Below, piece by piece: positions 11,478-23,019 of a DNA stretch of 64,000 bases (positions within the stretch are counted from its first letter, which is position 1; each line of letters opens with the position of its first letter). A model generated the notes under the pieces. It was given only the letters and a program-made list of their open reading frames with translations. It was not told where the DNA came from and did no database searches. The stretch comes from Caenorhabditis remanei (Eukaryota > Nematoda > Chromadorea > Rhabditida > Rhabditidae). Made by a program: the position numbers and the translations under genes. The DNA lies in NCBI RefSeq assembly GCF_010183535.1, contig NC_071328.1, positions 16,368,001-16,432,000 on the forward strand. Direction: 5' to 3'.

Positions 11478-13525
11478 TGTAGATCTACCCAAGTGCTACA
11501 TTTTCGTAGTTGACAACTTTTTGATAGCTCCGCCCACTTTTGAGATACATGCGGTTGAAGTTAAGATGCGCGCGTCTCTCCTCCTCTCTTGCCACGTGGC
11601 GCTCTACCTTGACAGGAGGCCTTAGAAGCCGTGTATCTTGGCACCTAGAGGTATTGGTAAAAAGTTGTTAACAACAAAAATGTAGATCACGATTTGATCT
11701 ACAAAACTAGTATAAATTCGATAAACTGGGTTTAGAAAGAAAGTCGTGACGGTGTCTCAAAGTTGAGCGGTTTTTAGGGACTAATAAGTGCTATAACTCA
11801 AAAGTGGGCGGAGCTATCAAAAAGTTGTCAACTAGGAAAATGTAAAGCGAAGTGTGATCTACAAAACTAATATTCAAAAAATAGTATTTATGATTTTCAA
11901 GCGATTTTTTCCGTTTTTCTTGAAAAAATTGTTATAAATCGCTTGAAAACCTAAAATATTACTGTAGCTCTTGTTTCAGCTGTGTCTAATGATGTTCTGG
12001 TGCAGTACCACGTTGGCCGAGTTGTCGGATCCTAGGCCATGCACTTATGTACCGTTTTCTAGAATATGGGAATTTCGGTCGTAATGTGGTTAGTGTAAGA
12101 TGGTCAGCGTGGTGGCCGAGTTGTCGGATTCTAGGCCAGGGGACTCTCTTTTGTTCAGATTGCTATAATACCGTAGTATGATTCCCCCACTTTCAGTTTT
12201 TTCATCATTCTTTTTTGACCTACAACACACCACACCTCAAATACAGTTCAGTTCACAAAACTCTTTTTTTCTTCCCATGGGAAAATTTTTGCATAAATTC
12301 TCTTTTCTCTCTTCCCCCCTCCTCCACACCTCACCACTAACCATTCTGCTGCTGGAAAAACGACCATCCATTCCTCTCTCTTCCCATTTTTATGTCTTTT
12401 TCGGAAGGTCGTTTTGCTTTTTCTCCATTGTTTTACCCTTGAAATGGATGGACGCCCACTCATTTCAACGATCCGTATCTTTATCCCATTTTGAAGGTTA
12501 CTGGTGGTTTTTTTGTAGTTTGTAGTCTTTTTGAGTCTCTGGACGAGTTTGAGTTAAGTTACAGTGACCAACTTTTGCAAATGTTATATTTTCGGTAATT
12601 TGTAGTTTGTACAGTATCAAAAATGATTGTAATCACTTTTTAGCTACACAAAAACATTCAGAATTTGTAGTTTTCTTCCGCTTAGGTGAAAAAACTGTAG
12701 GTGAAAAAAAAGAGTCAACTTTAAAAGCCCGTCACACACCAATTTTTGTGTACACTTTAGAAAAATTTATATAAATGTTGTAGATCAAATCCAGCTCTAC
12801 ATTTTTGTAGTTGACAACTTTTTGATAGCTCCGCCCACTTTTGAGATATGCGCCTTTAAAGAGGCGCACGCTCTCGTTTCTCTGCGTCCCTCTCCCCTCT
12901 CGCTCTGTCTTCGATGGCGCATATCTCAAAAGTGGGCGGAGCTAACAAAAAGTTGTCAATTACAAAAATGTAGAGCTTGTTTTGATCTACACAATGAATA
13001 CAAATTGTGGGATATTACAATTGAAAGACTGTAATGTGCTCTCAAAGTTGAGCCTAAGTACACTGACCTATTCATCATTGTTGTAGTTTGTTTCAGTTAT
13101 CATTTGACTATTTTTAACCTTTTCCACTCATTATCATTTTTCTATTTCTAGCTTCTCTTCCTGACCAGAATCAACACATCATTTCTGATACTTCTCCTTC
13201 TCCTCCTTATCATTAAAACAACTAACATTGCATTGGTTGACCAAAAATAACTAATATATGCACCTAGAGTGGACCAAGTACGCTCTAAAGGACAATTTGA
13301 AATTCAAGAAGTTCCCAACATGAAAAATTCGGTTTTAAATAGATTTTAACGTGAGAAATGAAGTTTTCCGGTTATTTCGATTTAAAAATCTCATTTTGGC
13401 TTTGAAAATGACTAATTTAGGCAATTTTCAACTTCAAAGGCGAATTTCTCAAAAGTGGGCGGAGCTATCAAAAAGGTGTCAACTAGAAAAATGTAGATCA
13501 TGGTTTGATCTACAAGACTAGCCAA
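11478..13525. repeat. Further palindromic elements and a GGCCGAGTTGTCGG duplicate
   Basis: Palindromic family copies lie at 11478-11715 (full, degenerate), 11795-11880 (right arm), 12775-12995 (full) and 13435-13520 (right arm). Between them GGCCGAGTTGTCGGAT followed by CTAGGCCA occurs twice, at about 12016 and 12116, as a short near-direct duplicate with complementary ends. The pyrimidine-rich open frame at 12178-12525 shows no domain and no splice partners and is not called as a gene. Confidence 0.65.
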
Positions 13526-13964
13526 AATTCAATAAATTTTGATCCAGACGGGGTTCCGAGACGGGCTCTGAAAGTGTATGACAAAATTAGACTCCGCCCC
13601 TTTTTTGTTTCTTGTCATCATTATTTCACATGATACCTTTAAGTAAGTCACTGGAGTCTTATCAGAATTAGAAAAAAGTACAAAATGATGCACCCAAAAG
13701 CAAATATTATTTAGTTACCCACAGAAATAAAATGAGAGAAAGTAAATAAATAGATTAATTTCATTTTCTCTTTGCTGACATTCGATCTCTGATAGACACT
13801 ATCATCACTTGTCATTAATCAAGCGACGAAACAGAGAGAACCCATTAATTTACTTTTTTCTTGGAATCTTTGACGAAGATGAAATGATAGAGAGTGATAG
13901 AGAGAAAGTGATGAAAGTGAAGATACGGTGTGCAAAAATTGGTTTCTGTTTCATAGAAAATTTA

Positions 13965-14435
13965 GGTACAGCACTGGCCATAAAGAATGCGAAACTTGTA
14001 GGTTTTAGTTGAAAATGGTCAACATAGTGAGTGTGACAAGGCCTGTCCTGATAGTCTCACAATGTTGATTGTTTATGGACTATACAGATCACAAGTAGAG
14101 CTTCATTTTTGTAGTTGACAACTTTTTTGTACGGACACATCCTTAGAAGTTATCAATCGTCAATGTTAATTGCTCGAAAATCTCCTCTTTTAGCACTGAA
14201 AACGTGCAACAATAGCAAGGAAATAATTTGCGGATTGATAACTTCTTAGGATGTGCCCGTACAAAAAAGTTGCCAACTACAAAAATGAAGCTCTACTTGT
14301 GATCTATACACTCCATAAATAATCGATGCTGTGAAACTATCAGGGAACCTGTATCACACTCACAAAGTTGGCCATTTTCAACTAAAAACTGCTACAAGTG
14401 CCGCATTCTTTATGACCAGTACTGTATGAGCAGTT
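13965..14435. repeat. Long nested inverted repeat of about 470 bp
   Basis: The outer arms pair ACTGGCCATAAAGAATGCG (13972) with its partner near 14400-14420, then AGTTGAAAATGGTCAAC, then TCACAAGTAGAGCTTCATTT (14090) with its exact inverse near 14280-14300. The inner arm continues through GTTGACAACTTTTTTGTACG to a unique loop around 14190. The inner part is a variant of the common palindromic family in which GTACGGACAC replaces the AGCTCCGCCCAC block. Confidence 0.75.
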
Positions 14436-15414
14436 TATTTCATTATTTTGAGTGATGTGCCTACAAATCCTGCCTGACCTATTCAGCTTTTGGATCTTTT
14501 CTACTTTAATTTGTCACAAAATGCTAAACATGAAAAATCATTTCTTTTTTTGTTGATCTATCAAGCGCAACATCTTCATCAATAGTTGGTAATACTAGTT
14601 TCCATTGAGATAGCAAAAATCCGCTTATCTCAAAAAACATGGGTTATCAAATAATGTACCAAATCGATATGGCACCGTAAGCCATTGGAAAAGTAGGCTG
14701 CCCAGACAGAAAGAGAGCCATGTTTAAGAATACCGAAAATATAAATACGGGCTTTCAAAGACTACTTGATTTATACTGAAGTTTGGTCACTCTATTTTTG
14801 TCTATCTGAGTGTCTGATTCTCTAGTTTTGCTCTAACTGCTTTGAAACAGATAACTATGACCACAAACCGTCACCATCATCCAACTAGTTATCGGTTTCT
14901 AGGTAGACAGTACCCCGACCACGCCCCCTTCCTTCTTCTTCCAAATCACATGATATGTATCAAAACCGCTCATAAAATTACATAACCACAGTAACTTTAC
15001 ACAATGAAAAAGAGAAATTTTTGTTCGATTTTTAGGTGATTTAGTTGGGTGATTTATAGCCTTCTCTAGACACTCGAATCGACTGACGAACCCATTAATG
15101 GTGTTCTCTTATCAATTGGGGGAGAGACGTTGTTCTCTCTTTTTTTGAGACTTTATAAAGATTTGATATCTCAAAAGAATATGGGGTGATTCCTTTTTCG
15201 GTCACTGTAACTTTTGCTGAAAAATTTGAAAAAAAGTTTTTTCAAAAAACTGACATTTTTTCTAGTATTTAATCAAAAATTTAGGGGTTTTCTTTTAATA
15301 TTATATTTTTGTACAATTTACTATTTTTAGTATAATTTTTGACAAAAAATTAATCAACTTTGAAGCTCCATCCCCACTTTCCTTTTAGTCCCACTTTCCA
15401 AAATTTAATTTCAT

Positions 15415-15680
15415 CTTGTAGATCAAACCTCGCTCTACATTTTTCTAGTTGACACCTTTTTGATAGCTCCGCCCACTTTTGAGATATAGCGCTTTGAAGA
15501 TTGCAACCTGGAGGCTAGAGGGCAGGAGAGACGCAGAGAAACGAGAGCGCTCTCGTTTCTTTGCGTCTCTCTGCTTGGCGGCGCCCTGGTAACAGCGCCT
15601 GTATCTCAAAAGTGGGTGGAGCTATCAAAAAATTGTCAATTGCACAAATGTAGACCGAGATTTGATCTACACACCCATAT
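15415..15680. repeat. Palindromic element with a second palindrome in its loop
   Basis: The arms are the standard GTAGATCAAA ... AGCTCCGCCCACTTTTGAGA form. The loop contains GACGCAGAGAAACGAGAGCG and its inverse, a separate near-perfect palindrome. It lies just upstream of the transporter gene. Confidence 0.8.
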
Positions 15681-15837
15681 AAAATGTGAAGAGTAGGGAC
15701 ATAAGAGAAACTAGGGGCGGAGCCTCAAACTTGACCAATTTTTAACACTTTTCTGTTGTTTTTTCACATATTTTCTTTATTTTTTCTCGATTTTTAAAAC
15801 TTTTAATTGGTTAATTACGCCAATTATAAAATTTTTA

Positions 15838-15843
15838 TTTCAG
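15838..15843 (+). promoter_or_regulatory. Acceptor site ahead of the transporter start
   Basis: tttcag at 15838-15843 is followed by a 21-nt leader and the ATG at 15865. It fits a trans-splice acceptor or the end of an intron after an unseen non-coding exon. Confidence 0.5.
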
Positions 15844-15864
15844 CCTACCAAAAAAAAGAAGAAG

Positions 15865-18800
15865 ATGGGCTCCAAAAGAGTGTACACGGTGAACTCCTCC
15901 GACGGGAGTCTACCGAAGAAGGTGTCGGATAACTCGATGGCGTCGACGGACTCGTCGAGTACGGTAAGTACAGTAAGACTACGAACTACACTTTAAAAGT
16001 GTAGTTTGTAGTCTGTTACCAACTTATGTTTCAGTACCACAACTCTCATGGAATCTCGTGGGCAATGGCTGCCGTATTCATTGTCGGTGACATGATGGGT
16101 GCTGGAATGATCTCACTCCCGTTGTCACTTGGAAGAGCTGGATTAATTGCTGGATGTGTTTTGATCCTTCTCGCTAGTCTTTTCTCTGGATACACCGGAT
16201 GTCAGTTGGGAGAGAATTGGGAAATGATGCAGGTGAGTTGGAGAGGGTCTAGTGTTGTCCAGGCTGTTTGAATTTAATATGGGTTTGTAGATCAAAACAA
16301 GGGCTATATTTTTGTAGTTGACAACTTTTTGATAGCTCCGCCCACTTTTGAGATACACCCACTCTAACTTACACTGACAATTTTGTCAGTGTAAATTGTC
16401 AGTGTAAGTTGAGAAAGTAATGTTTGAGATCCCGTCACGGTTTCAGGTGTTGACAGTTGGTTTTGAAGTTTAATTCGTTTTGTAGATCAAATTTTGCTCT
16501 ACATTTTTGTAGTTGACAAATTTTTGATAGCTCCACCCATTTTTGAAAGAGTAACACCAATTTTAGTCTGTAGGACCAATGAAGTTTAAAGATATCCGTG
16601 CTAAAACCGTTGTAACTCGGACGGTTTCGAATTTAGACGGAATTTGAAAGTTGAATTGAAATCCTTATCTCATCAGTTTTTCAGGCATACCAAACAAAGT
16701 GATACTGACAACTTTACACTGACCACTTACACTGACCAAAACTTTCGTCACTGTAGAAGAACATTTCAGGCTTAAAACCGTCTTAATTCGGTCCGTCGCG
16801 AGACTTGACGGAATTCAAAACAGATTCAGAATCCTTACGTCATCAGCTTCCCATTTATATCAAAAATTGTTAGTTTTAGCCTGTAGGGCAACAGATATCA
16901 TCAAAATAGTTCTAATTTTACACTGACAACTTTACAATCACCAAAATTTTTGTCATGGGCTTAAAACCATCGTAACTCTGTTCATAATCACCCTAGAAAA
17001 ACTTTAAGAGTAGATTCAGAATCCTCACATCCCACGTTTTTCAGTCATATCAAAAATGTTCAAGACACCCGTGCAAAAACCGTTGTAATACGGTCGACAA
17101 CTTTAAAATGACCAAATATTTGGCTTATACCCGTCGTAACACTGTGCATTGCCTCCTTAGAAAAAATTTAAAAGCAGATTCAGAATCCTCAACTTCCCCC
17201 TTTTCCAGAACCGCTGGCCAAAATACCGTACCCACTGCCGTCGTCCCTACCCGGAAATGGCCTACCGAGCCCTAGGGAACTGGGCTCGACAAGCCGTCGC
17301 CGTGTGTCTCGTGGTCTCTCAATTCCTGATTGCATGTGTTCTCTTACTGATCTCTGCGGAGAACTTCACCAATCTCCTCAACACTTTCTTCAATCTCCAC
17401 CTCGATTTCTGTATCTTCATAGTGGCAATCGCCCTGATCCTCTGGCCATTCTCCATGCTCCAATCCCCAATGGACTTCTGGCAACTCGCTGTGATCTCAG
17501 CCGCGTCGAGTACTGTAGCCGCTGGATTGATTGTATTCGGAGCGTCGTGGGACATGTCTGCGTGTGTTCCATACCGACAGATGCCGTCTCTCGAGACAAA
17601 ACAATTCACTCTGGCGTATGGAACTATTGTGTTCGCGTTTGGAGGACATGGAGCGTTCCCGACGATTCAACATGATATGGCCAACCCGGGACAGTTTAAT
17701 AAATCTGTTATTTCTAGTTATATTTGTGAGTTTTATGTAGAAAAAAGGAGAAAAATTGGATTAAAATCGGCTAAAATCGTCTAAAATCGGCTAACTTTAA
17801 CATCCCGTCACGGCTTCCCCTCTTATCCCACTTTTTCAAATTTATATTCACCTTGTAGATCAAATCTTGCTCTAAATTTTTGCAGTTGACAATTTTTTGA
17901 TAGCTCTACCCACTTTTGAGATATAGCGTTTTGAAGATTGCAACCTGGAAGCGAGAGGCGAGGAGAGACGCAGATAAACGAGAGCGCTCTCGTTTCTCTG
18001 CGTCTCTCTGCATGGCGGCGCCGCTTGTTACCTATCTTTGAGCGCCTGTATCTCAAAACTGGGCAGAGCTATCAAAAAATGACAAACTGCAAAAATGTAG
18101 CCTTGGCTTTGATCTATAAGACAAACATAAATTCGGCTAGGTGAAAAACAAGAGAAGCTCGTGACGGGACGTTAAAGTTAGTCAATTTTTCAAAATTTAC
18201 TCAATTTTTTTAGTGATCACCATCGTCTACCTCGCCGTCTCCATCACCGGTCTTATGGCCTACGGTGACAGTATGGTTGATACAGTAATCCCATCGATAC
18301 AACTCACGTGGGTCGCCCAGACTATTAATGTACTGATCACTGCTCACATCATGCCTACTATCATCATTGTATTGTCTCCGTTGTCTCAACAAGTCGAGGA
18401 GTGGATTAAGATTCCGAATCGTGAGTTTTTGTGTAAATGGTTGTGTAGATGAAAAGTAGGGCTACATTTTTCTTGTTGATAGTTTTTTGATAGTCCTGCC
18501 CACTTTTGAGATACAAGCGTTCTTAGCGGCGCCGCCATGCAGTAAGATATGAGAAGCGAGAGCGCTTTAAAAAACGCGTGTATCTCAAAAGTGGGCGGAG
18601 CTATCAAAAAGTTGTCAACTACAAAAATGTAACTCTTGATTAGATCTACAAAACCAAATAGATCAAAAACAGAACAAATAAAAAATTCAAAAAAAATCCC
18701 CAAGCGGGATCGAACCCTGGTACCCATTCTCCTAGTGGTTCACCTTAACCAAGGTCTTCGCCAAATTCGGTTTTTGCTAAAAACGTGGTTCCCGACATGG

Positions 18801-20480
18801 AAAATTAGGTTTTGATCAGTTTTTAACGTAAGATATGAAATTTTTCGGTTATTTTGATGTAAAAATCACATTTTGGCGGTAAAAATACAATTTTGCCAAA
18901 TTTCCAACTTTAAAGGCGCATATCTCAAAAGTGGGCGGAGCTATCAAAAAGTGATAAACTACAAAAATGTAGCGCTGCTTTTGATCTACAAGTCAATACA
19001 AAAAAATTCAAAATTATCGGACAACACCTGAAAGTGTGACGGGATCTCAAACAATTTCCCAGTTACACTGACAATTAACACTGACAAAATTGTCACTGTA
19101 AGTTAGGCTGCGTGTATCTCAAAAGTGGGCGGAGCTATCAAAAAGTTGTCAACTACGAAAATGTAGTCCTATTTATGATCTACAGAACCATATCAGTTTT
19201 AATAAAATTAAAGAATAGGGAATGTAGGAACGGGATCTGAAAGTTAGGCGATTTTAACTTTTTACACTGACAATTTTTTGTCATCGTCCTCAAAATGTTC
19301 AAATTAAAGAAAACTTTTCCAGAATTCGGTGCCCGCCGTGCGCTCGTCCGTACCCTCATCCTGTTCTGTGTCTGTTTCACAGCCCTCTCGGTCCTGAAAC
19401 TCGGACTGTTCCTGGATTTGGTCGGTGCCACGACAATCACCCTGATGACTATGCTGTTGCCAAGTATCTTCTGGTTATTCATGCAAGCGTCTGCCAAGAA
19501 AAGAGAAGATTTGATCAAGATGGGACAGGTACAACCAAATAGTCCAGATGTGGAGACCGCGAGTTTGGCTGAGTGAGTTTTCAAAAAAAAAAAAAATTTG
19601 AATAGTTTTTTTTGCAGTGTCTGGTACTACACACCGAAGATGTTGCTGGCATTCAATTGTATTTCATTGAGTAAGTGTAGGAAGACATCCGGACGTACAG
19701 ATAGACAGACAGACATACAGTCACCAACTTACACTGACCAGAGCTTAAAACTATGCTTTGAAATTGCTTAAAATCGGTCAACTTTGAGATACCGTCCCGG
19801 CTTTCCTCTTTATTTTTTTTTGTAAAAATTATATTCATTAGGTAGATCAAAGTTCGTTCTACATTTTTTTAGTTGACAACTTTTTGATAGCTCCGCCCAC
19901 TTTTGAGATACAGGCGCTCAAAGATAGGTACCCAAGCGGCGGGAGGAGAAGACGAGAGAGCGTGCGAAAAGAGGAGGGTGTCTCGCTTCTCCGCGTCTCC
20001 CTCTCTCGCCTCCATAGGTACCTATCTTTGAGCGCCTGTATCTCAAAAGTGGGCTGAGCTATCAAAAAGTTGTCAACTAAAAAAATGTAGCCCTATTTTT
20101 GATCTACAAGAAAAATATAAATTTGAGCGATTTGGAATAATGGGAAAGCCGTGACGGGATTTCAAACTTGACCGATTTTAACCGATTTCAGTAGTTTTTT
20201 CTTCAATTTTTCTTGAAGTTTGGCGATACTTAGCAGATTCAAACCAAAAACATATTTCAAATATAAATTCTTAGCATTCGGCCTAGTCGGTGGCCTAACA
20301 TCCGCATGGTCGGCCATCGAAGCGCTCATCTTCTCCGAACAAGTCGCTCCGTGCTATGTCAACTGGTTCCGAAACGGATTCAACGCTCAAATCGCGGGCG
20401 GATCATTGAATTGTTGTGGTGCATTCAAGAATATCACTCATTATGGGAATCCTGATCAGTGTGCTGCATTTCATCATTAA
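15865..20480 (+). CDS. Amino-acid transporter, Aa_trans family (SLC36/SLC32-like), 7 exons
   Basis: Exons 15865-15963, 16035-16232, 17209-17725, 18214-18420, 19323-19572, 19618-19670 and 20275-20480 join in phase to 509 residues with a TAA at 20478. About eleven membrane spans are visible: GISWAMAAVFIVGDMMGAGM and LIAGCVLILLASLFSGYTG in exon 2; QAVAVCLVVSQFLIACVLLL, the span around IALILWPF, and AVISAASSTVAAGLIVFGAS in exon 3; then AFGGHGAFPTIQHDM, LITIVYLAVSITGLMAYGDS, INVLITAHIMPTIIIVLSPL, and two more before a final hydrophobic stretch. The GDMMGAGMISLP first-span motif and the FGGHGAFPTIQ motif are typical of Aa_trans proton-coupled amino-acid transporters; the substrate cannot be read from sequence. 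The N-terminus is Ser-rich and cytosolic. Introns hold many inverted repeats. AATAAA lies at 20570. The exon chain is well supported, the substrate unknown. Confidence 0.93.
15964..16034 (+). other. 71-nt transporter intron that folds as a hairpin
   Basis: Between the gtaagt donor and tttcag acceptor, AGACTACGAACTACACTTT pairs with AAGTGTAGTTTGTAGTCT with one mismatch, leaving almost no loop. The stem uses the ACTACAAACTACA motif seen across the window. Confidence 0.7.
16275..16545. repeat. Two palindromic-element left arms in transporter intron 2
   Basis: Left arms occur at 16275-16405 (with gtcagtgtaaattgtcagtg) and 16480-16545. GATCCCGTCACGG at about 16428-16440 is the outer border between them. 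Right arms are missing. Confidence 0.7.
16555..17208 (+). repeat. Degenerate tandem repeat of about 165 bp ending at the real splice acceptor
   Basis: Around four diverged units share AAACCGTTGTAACTCGG-like text, CAGATTCAGAATCCT and a pyrimidine tract. Pyrimidine-tract ends lie near 16680 (tttttcag), 16850 (no AG), 17044 (tttttcag) and 17208 (ttttccag). The last is the acceptor used by exon 3. Related CCGTAACTCGGTCAG units recur at 43540-43860 and 45500-46410. Confidence 0.6.
17845..18655. repeat. Two palindromic elements flanking transporter exon 4
   Basis: Full copies at about 17845-18125 (loop with a nested GACGCAGAGAAACGAGAGCG-type palindrome) and 18445-18655 (short loop with GAGAGCGC) lie in the introns on either side of exon 18214-18420. 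Outer CCCGTCACGG / CGTGACGGGA borders are visible at 17803 and 18158. Confidence 0.8.
18689..18778 (-). pseudogene. tRNA-like / tRNA-derived SINE fragment
   Basis: On the minus strand GGTTCGATCCC (18706-18716) is a near-perfect Pol III B box, TGGTTAAGGTG (18741-18751) resembles an A box, and a run of eight T follows directly. The T-stem and acceptor stem do not pair well and the A-B spacing is too short for a normal tRNA, so I read it as a tRNA relic or SINE head in a transporter intron. Confidence 0.4.
18910..20115. repeat. Palindromic element arms in transporter introns 4 and 6
   Basis: Right arms lie at 18910-18995 and 19100-19190. A full copy with a long loop lies at 19845-20115, its loop carrying GAGCGCCTGTATCTC-type inverse text and a purine-rich core near 19940-20010. 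GACGGGATCTCAAA and GACGGGATTTCAAA borders are at 19036 and 20153. Exons 19323-19572 and 19618-19670 are untouched. Confidence 0.75.
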
Positions 20481-20934
20481 ATTGTAAAGATATTCATGTT
20501 TCTCACCTACTAGTCTTGTCTTATTCTTCACTTTTATATTGCAAGTTTTCCTTTTTCCAGTGAAAAATGAATAAAGCACGGGTGTCCCCTTCGAACAGGT
20601 GGAATTTGGTGGTTTCACTGAGAATACCATACTTGCAAACCGGGCCGGCTCGTAACTCGCTTCAAACTCAATATTATGGTCTGAAAAATATATCAAAATG
20701 TAGATCTCGACGAGTTCTATGTCCGTGACCTACTACGGGCCAGATGGCGATTTGTTAATGTGCCGCGGGCCGGGCTAGAATGAAATGATCTTGAACGGTT
20801 GGATTACATACCCCCAGAGTGTCATCTCATTCGATTGCTTCTCCTCTTACCCGAAACCGACAAGGAAATCAAGTTGGTAGATTACACAAGGGTGTGAACT
20901 GGGGATCATGTACACATAATAATCATGAGACTTG

Positions 20935-21240
20935 TCAAAAATCGGGCCGGGCCGAGATTTTTCTTGAGTTCGGCCCGGGCGGGCCGGGCCAAAATTTTTC
21001 CTGATTTCAAAAAATGGGAACCCGTTTTTACCAAATTTTATTTGAAATTTTTCGAAAAAATAGAGTAAAAATGATTAAATTATCATACATATTCACATTT
21101 TTCCTAAAATTTCAAAAAAGTTCCAAAAAAAAATCAAAAACTCAAAATGTTTCAAAAGAGCCGAGCCGGGCCGGGCCGGGCCGGGCCGGGCCAAAATTTT
21201 TCCTGATTTCGGCCCGGCCCGGCCCGGCCCGTGACATGTA
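20935..21240. repeat. GGCCC / GGGCC runs in direct and inverted orientation
   Basis: GGGCCGGGCC blocks at about 20945, 20978 and 21165-21190 are answered by GGCCCGGCCC at 21215-21232, giving a GC-rich palindrome in an AT-rich setting. Similar runs recur at 44715-44775 and 44970-45010. The open frame at 21014-21397 crosses it but shows no protein features. Confidence 0.7.
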
Positions 21241-21589
21241 TGATAATTATGGATTTGAAAAAGACGGTCCCTGTGTTCTTATTGTTGTACAGAGTCTAGG
21301 GGTGAGTACTGAAATCGTTCGCGCTCCACTAGACATTGGCGGCAAATTCAAATTAAATTTTTTTCAATTAAGCGTGACAGTTCGATACGCAGCTTAATCG
21401 GCCGCTTTTTGAGCCGATTTATGTCCGTTTTCCCGCATTTTTGGCCAGTTTTTTTGGCCAGTGACTGTCTCGCATATTTTCAAGATCAATTCTATTAAAA
21501 AAGTTTTTTTGAATTTCGCGCTAAAATTTTAGCTGATTTCAGCGGAGCGCGTTCAATTTCAGTACTCATCCCAAGACCACGTGTTGTTG

Positions 21590-22800
21590 TTCTCTGCCAC
21601 AACCACTCAGACCTGTTACTTATCTTCCTGGGAAATCAAGTATCGATCGAGTAAAAAAACAAATATGACAGGTGTGAACGAGGGTTCTTTGCTTATCTTC
21701 CTGGGAAATCTAATAGATGATGGCACAAAGACACGCCTCCAGACAGGATGGGCGGTACACATCCATTTGTGATTTTCCCTCCCAGTTGCAAGCAGTTCTC
21801 TCTTTTTTTTTGGATCTTTCTGTATATTAGCTCTGCACAGTTCTCACAACTGCGCTCCACCGAAATCCCCTTGAAAAATGTCTCTTTTTCTCTGATCCTC
21901 TCCATTGCTCTCACAATTTTCTTCAGTTTCGGTAGAGCGCGGTTGTAAGAAGCGCGTCTTGCTAATAGAATTGTATTCCAGTTTTACTTTCTACCTTAAC
22001 TAGTGAAGGATCCCGAGATGGAGTTACATGTCGAGATATATATCACTAGAACGGAAATTTTGCGCTGATTTCTGATTTCAAATCTGTATTCCAATTTTGC
22101 AAAACGATTCTCTGAAAAAAGTGTTTTGGTTTTTTGTCAAAAATCAATCATCTCAGTGCAAAAATGAGCATTTTCGAGACTCCCAAAAATAACTTTTTCT
22201 CATGTTTTTCAAAATTTTTTTTTTTAGAAAAATACATTTTTGGGAGTCTTGAAAATGTTCATTTTTGCACTGAGAAGCCACAAAAAGGCAAATAACTTTT
22301 TACACAGAACCATTTTGCAAAATTGGAATACAGATTTGAAATCAGCGCAAAATTTCCGTTCTAGTGATATATCTCGACCTGTAACTCCATCCCTCTCTAG
22401 TGAGATACGAGTTTTTCCAAAAATTTCCTTTCTTGAATTGAGAGCATCAAAAATCACATTTCGGATATCTCATTTCTCGAGCAAATATCAAAGTATCACG
22501 TTTAAAAAATGTAAATTTTGCAATTAGGCCTGCCTTATATTCAAGCCACACTCCCATTTTCTACAAATCTTTCTCCTCTTTTCCCTATTTTTTCTTCCCT
22601 GGGACTTGTCCCCTTGTTATTGATTCTCCCCACTACGGTAGTAAACACGTCAACGAATTCACACATTGTCATCCGATTTCCCAGAATGATAAATGACGGC
22701 CTGTGTTATTTCTTCTCTGCCACAAACACTCACACCTGTCACTTATCTTACTGGGAAATCTAATGGATGATGACAAATAGGCCACGCCCCCAGACTAGAT
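21590..22800. repeat. Diverged direct duplicate around CACCTGTCACTTATCTT
   Basis: Text reading acctgttacttatcttcctgg near 21612, with gataatgg and cacgcctccagac downstream (21700-21745), recurs near 22735-22800 as CACCTGTCACTTATCTTAC, GGAAATCTAATGGATGATG and CACGCCCCCAGAC. The two copies flank the inverted repeat at 22015-22395. No coding sense seen. Confidence 0.5.
22015..22395. repeat. About 380-bp inverted repeat with arms near 180 bp
   Basis: GAGATATATATCACTAGAAC (22034) pairs with its partner at 22355-22376; CGGAAATTTTGCGCTGATTT with AAATCAGCGCAAAATTTCCG; TGTATTCCAATTTTGCAAAA with TTTTGCAAAATTGGAATACA; and AGACTCCCAAAAAT with ATTTTTGGGAGTCT around a centre near 22208. Identity is high apart from short indels. 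No coding capacity; it fits a foldback element. Confidence 0.8.
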
Positions 22801-22986
22801 GGTGAGTGAAAAACAGTCAGTTGTCCCTTTCACTTCCATATCTCTTCTCGTACAGGGCTCTCTTTCTGTTTTTCATTGCATTTGACTCGTTTTTAACTTT
22901 ATATATTTCTTGATTCTTTAGATTTCTCATTTAAAAATAGATAAATCTTCAGTCACCACCAACCACCACAACGATCCACGGTCACA

Positions 22987-23019
22987 ATGATGAACAAAAG
23001 GGATGGAGACGAAAATAAG
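22987..23019 (+). CDS. Possible orphan first exon just left of the satellite
   Basis: ATG at 22987 opens eleven codons (MMNKRDGDENK) that end in AAG followed by gtgagt, a good donor, with cttcag about 30 nt upstream. If real, its intron would begin at the left edge of the satellite. I found no matching downstream exon on this strand beyond 41000, so it may be a gene remnant or chance. Confidence 0.2.

Noticed and set aside
12178..12525. 115-codon open frame rich in Phe, Ser and Leu
   Set aside because: Pyrimidine-rich composition explains it; no domain, no splice partners, and a TGTAGTTTGTAGTC repeat at its end.
20935..21397. 127-codon frame over the GGCCC repeats
   Set aside because: The RAGPGRAGP text is a direct reading of GGGCCGGGCC; flanks are poly-Lys from A runs.
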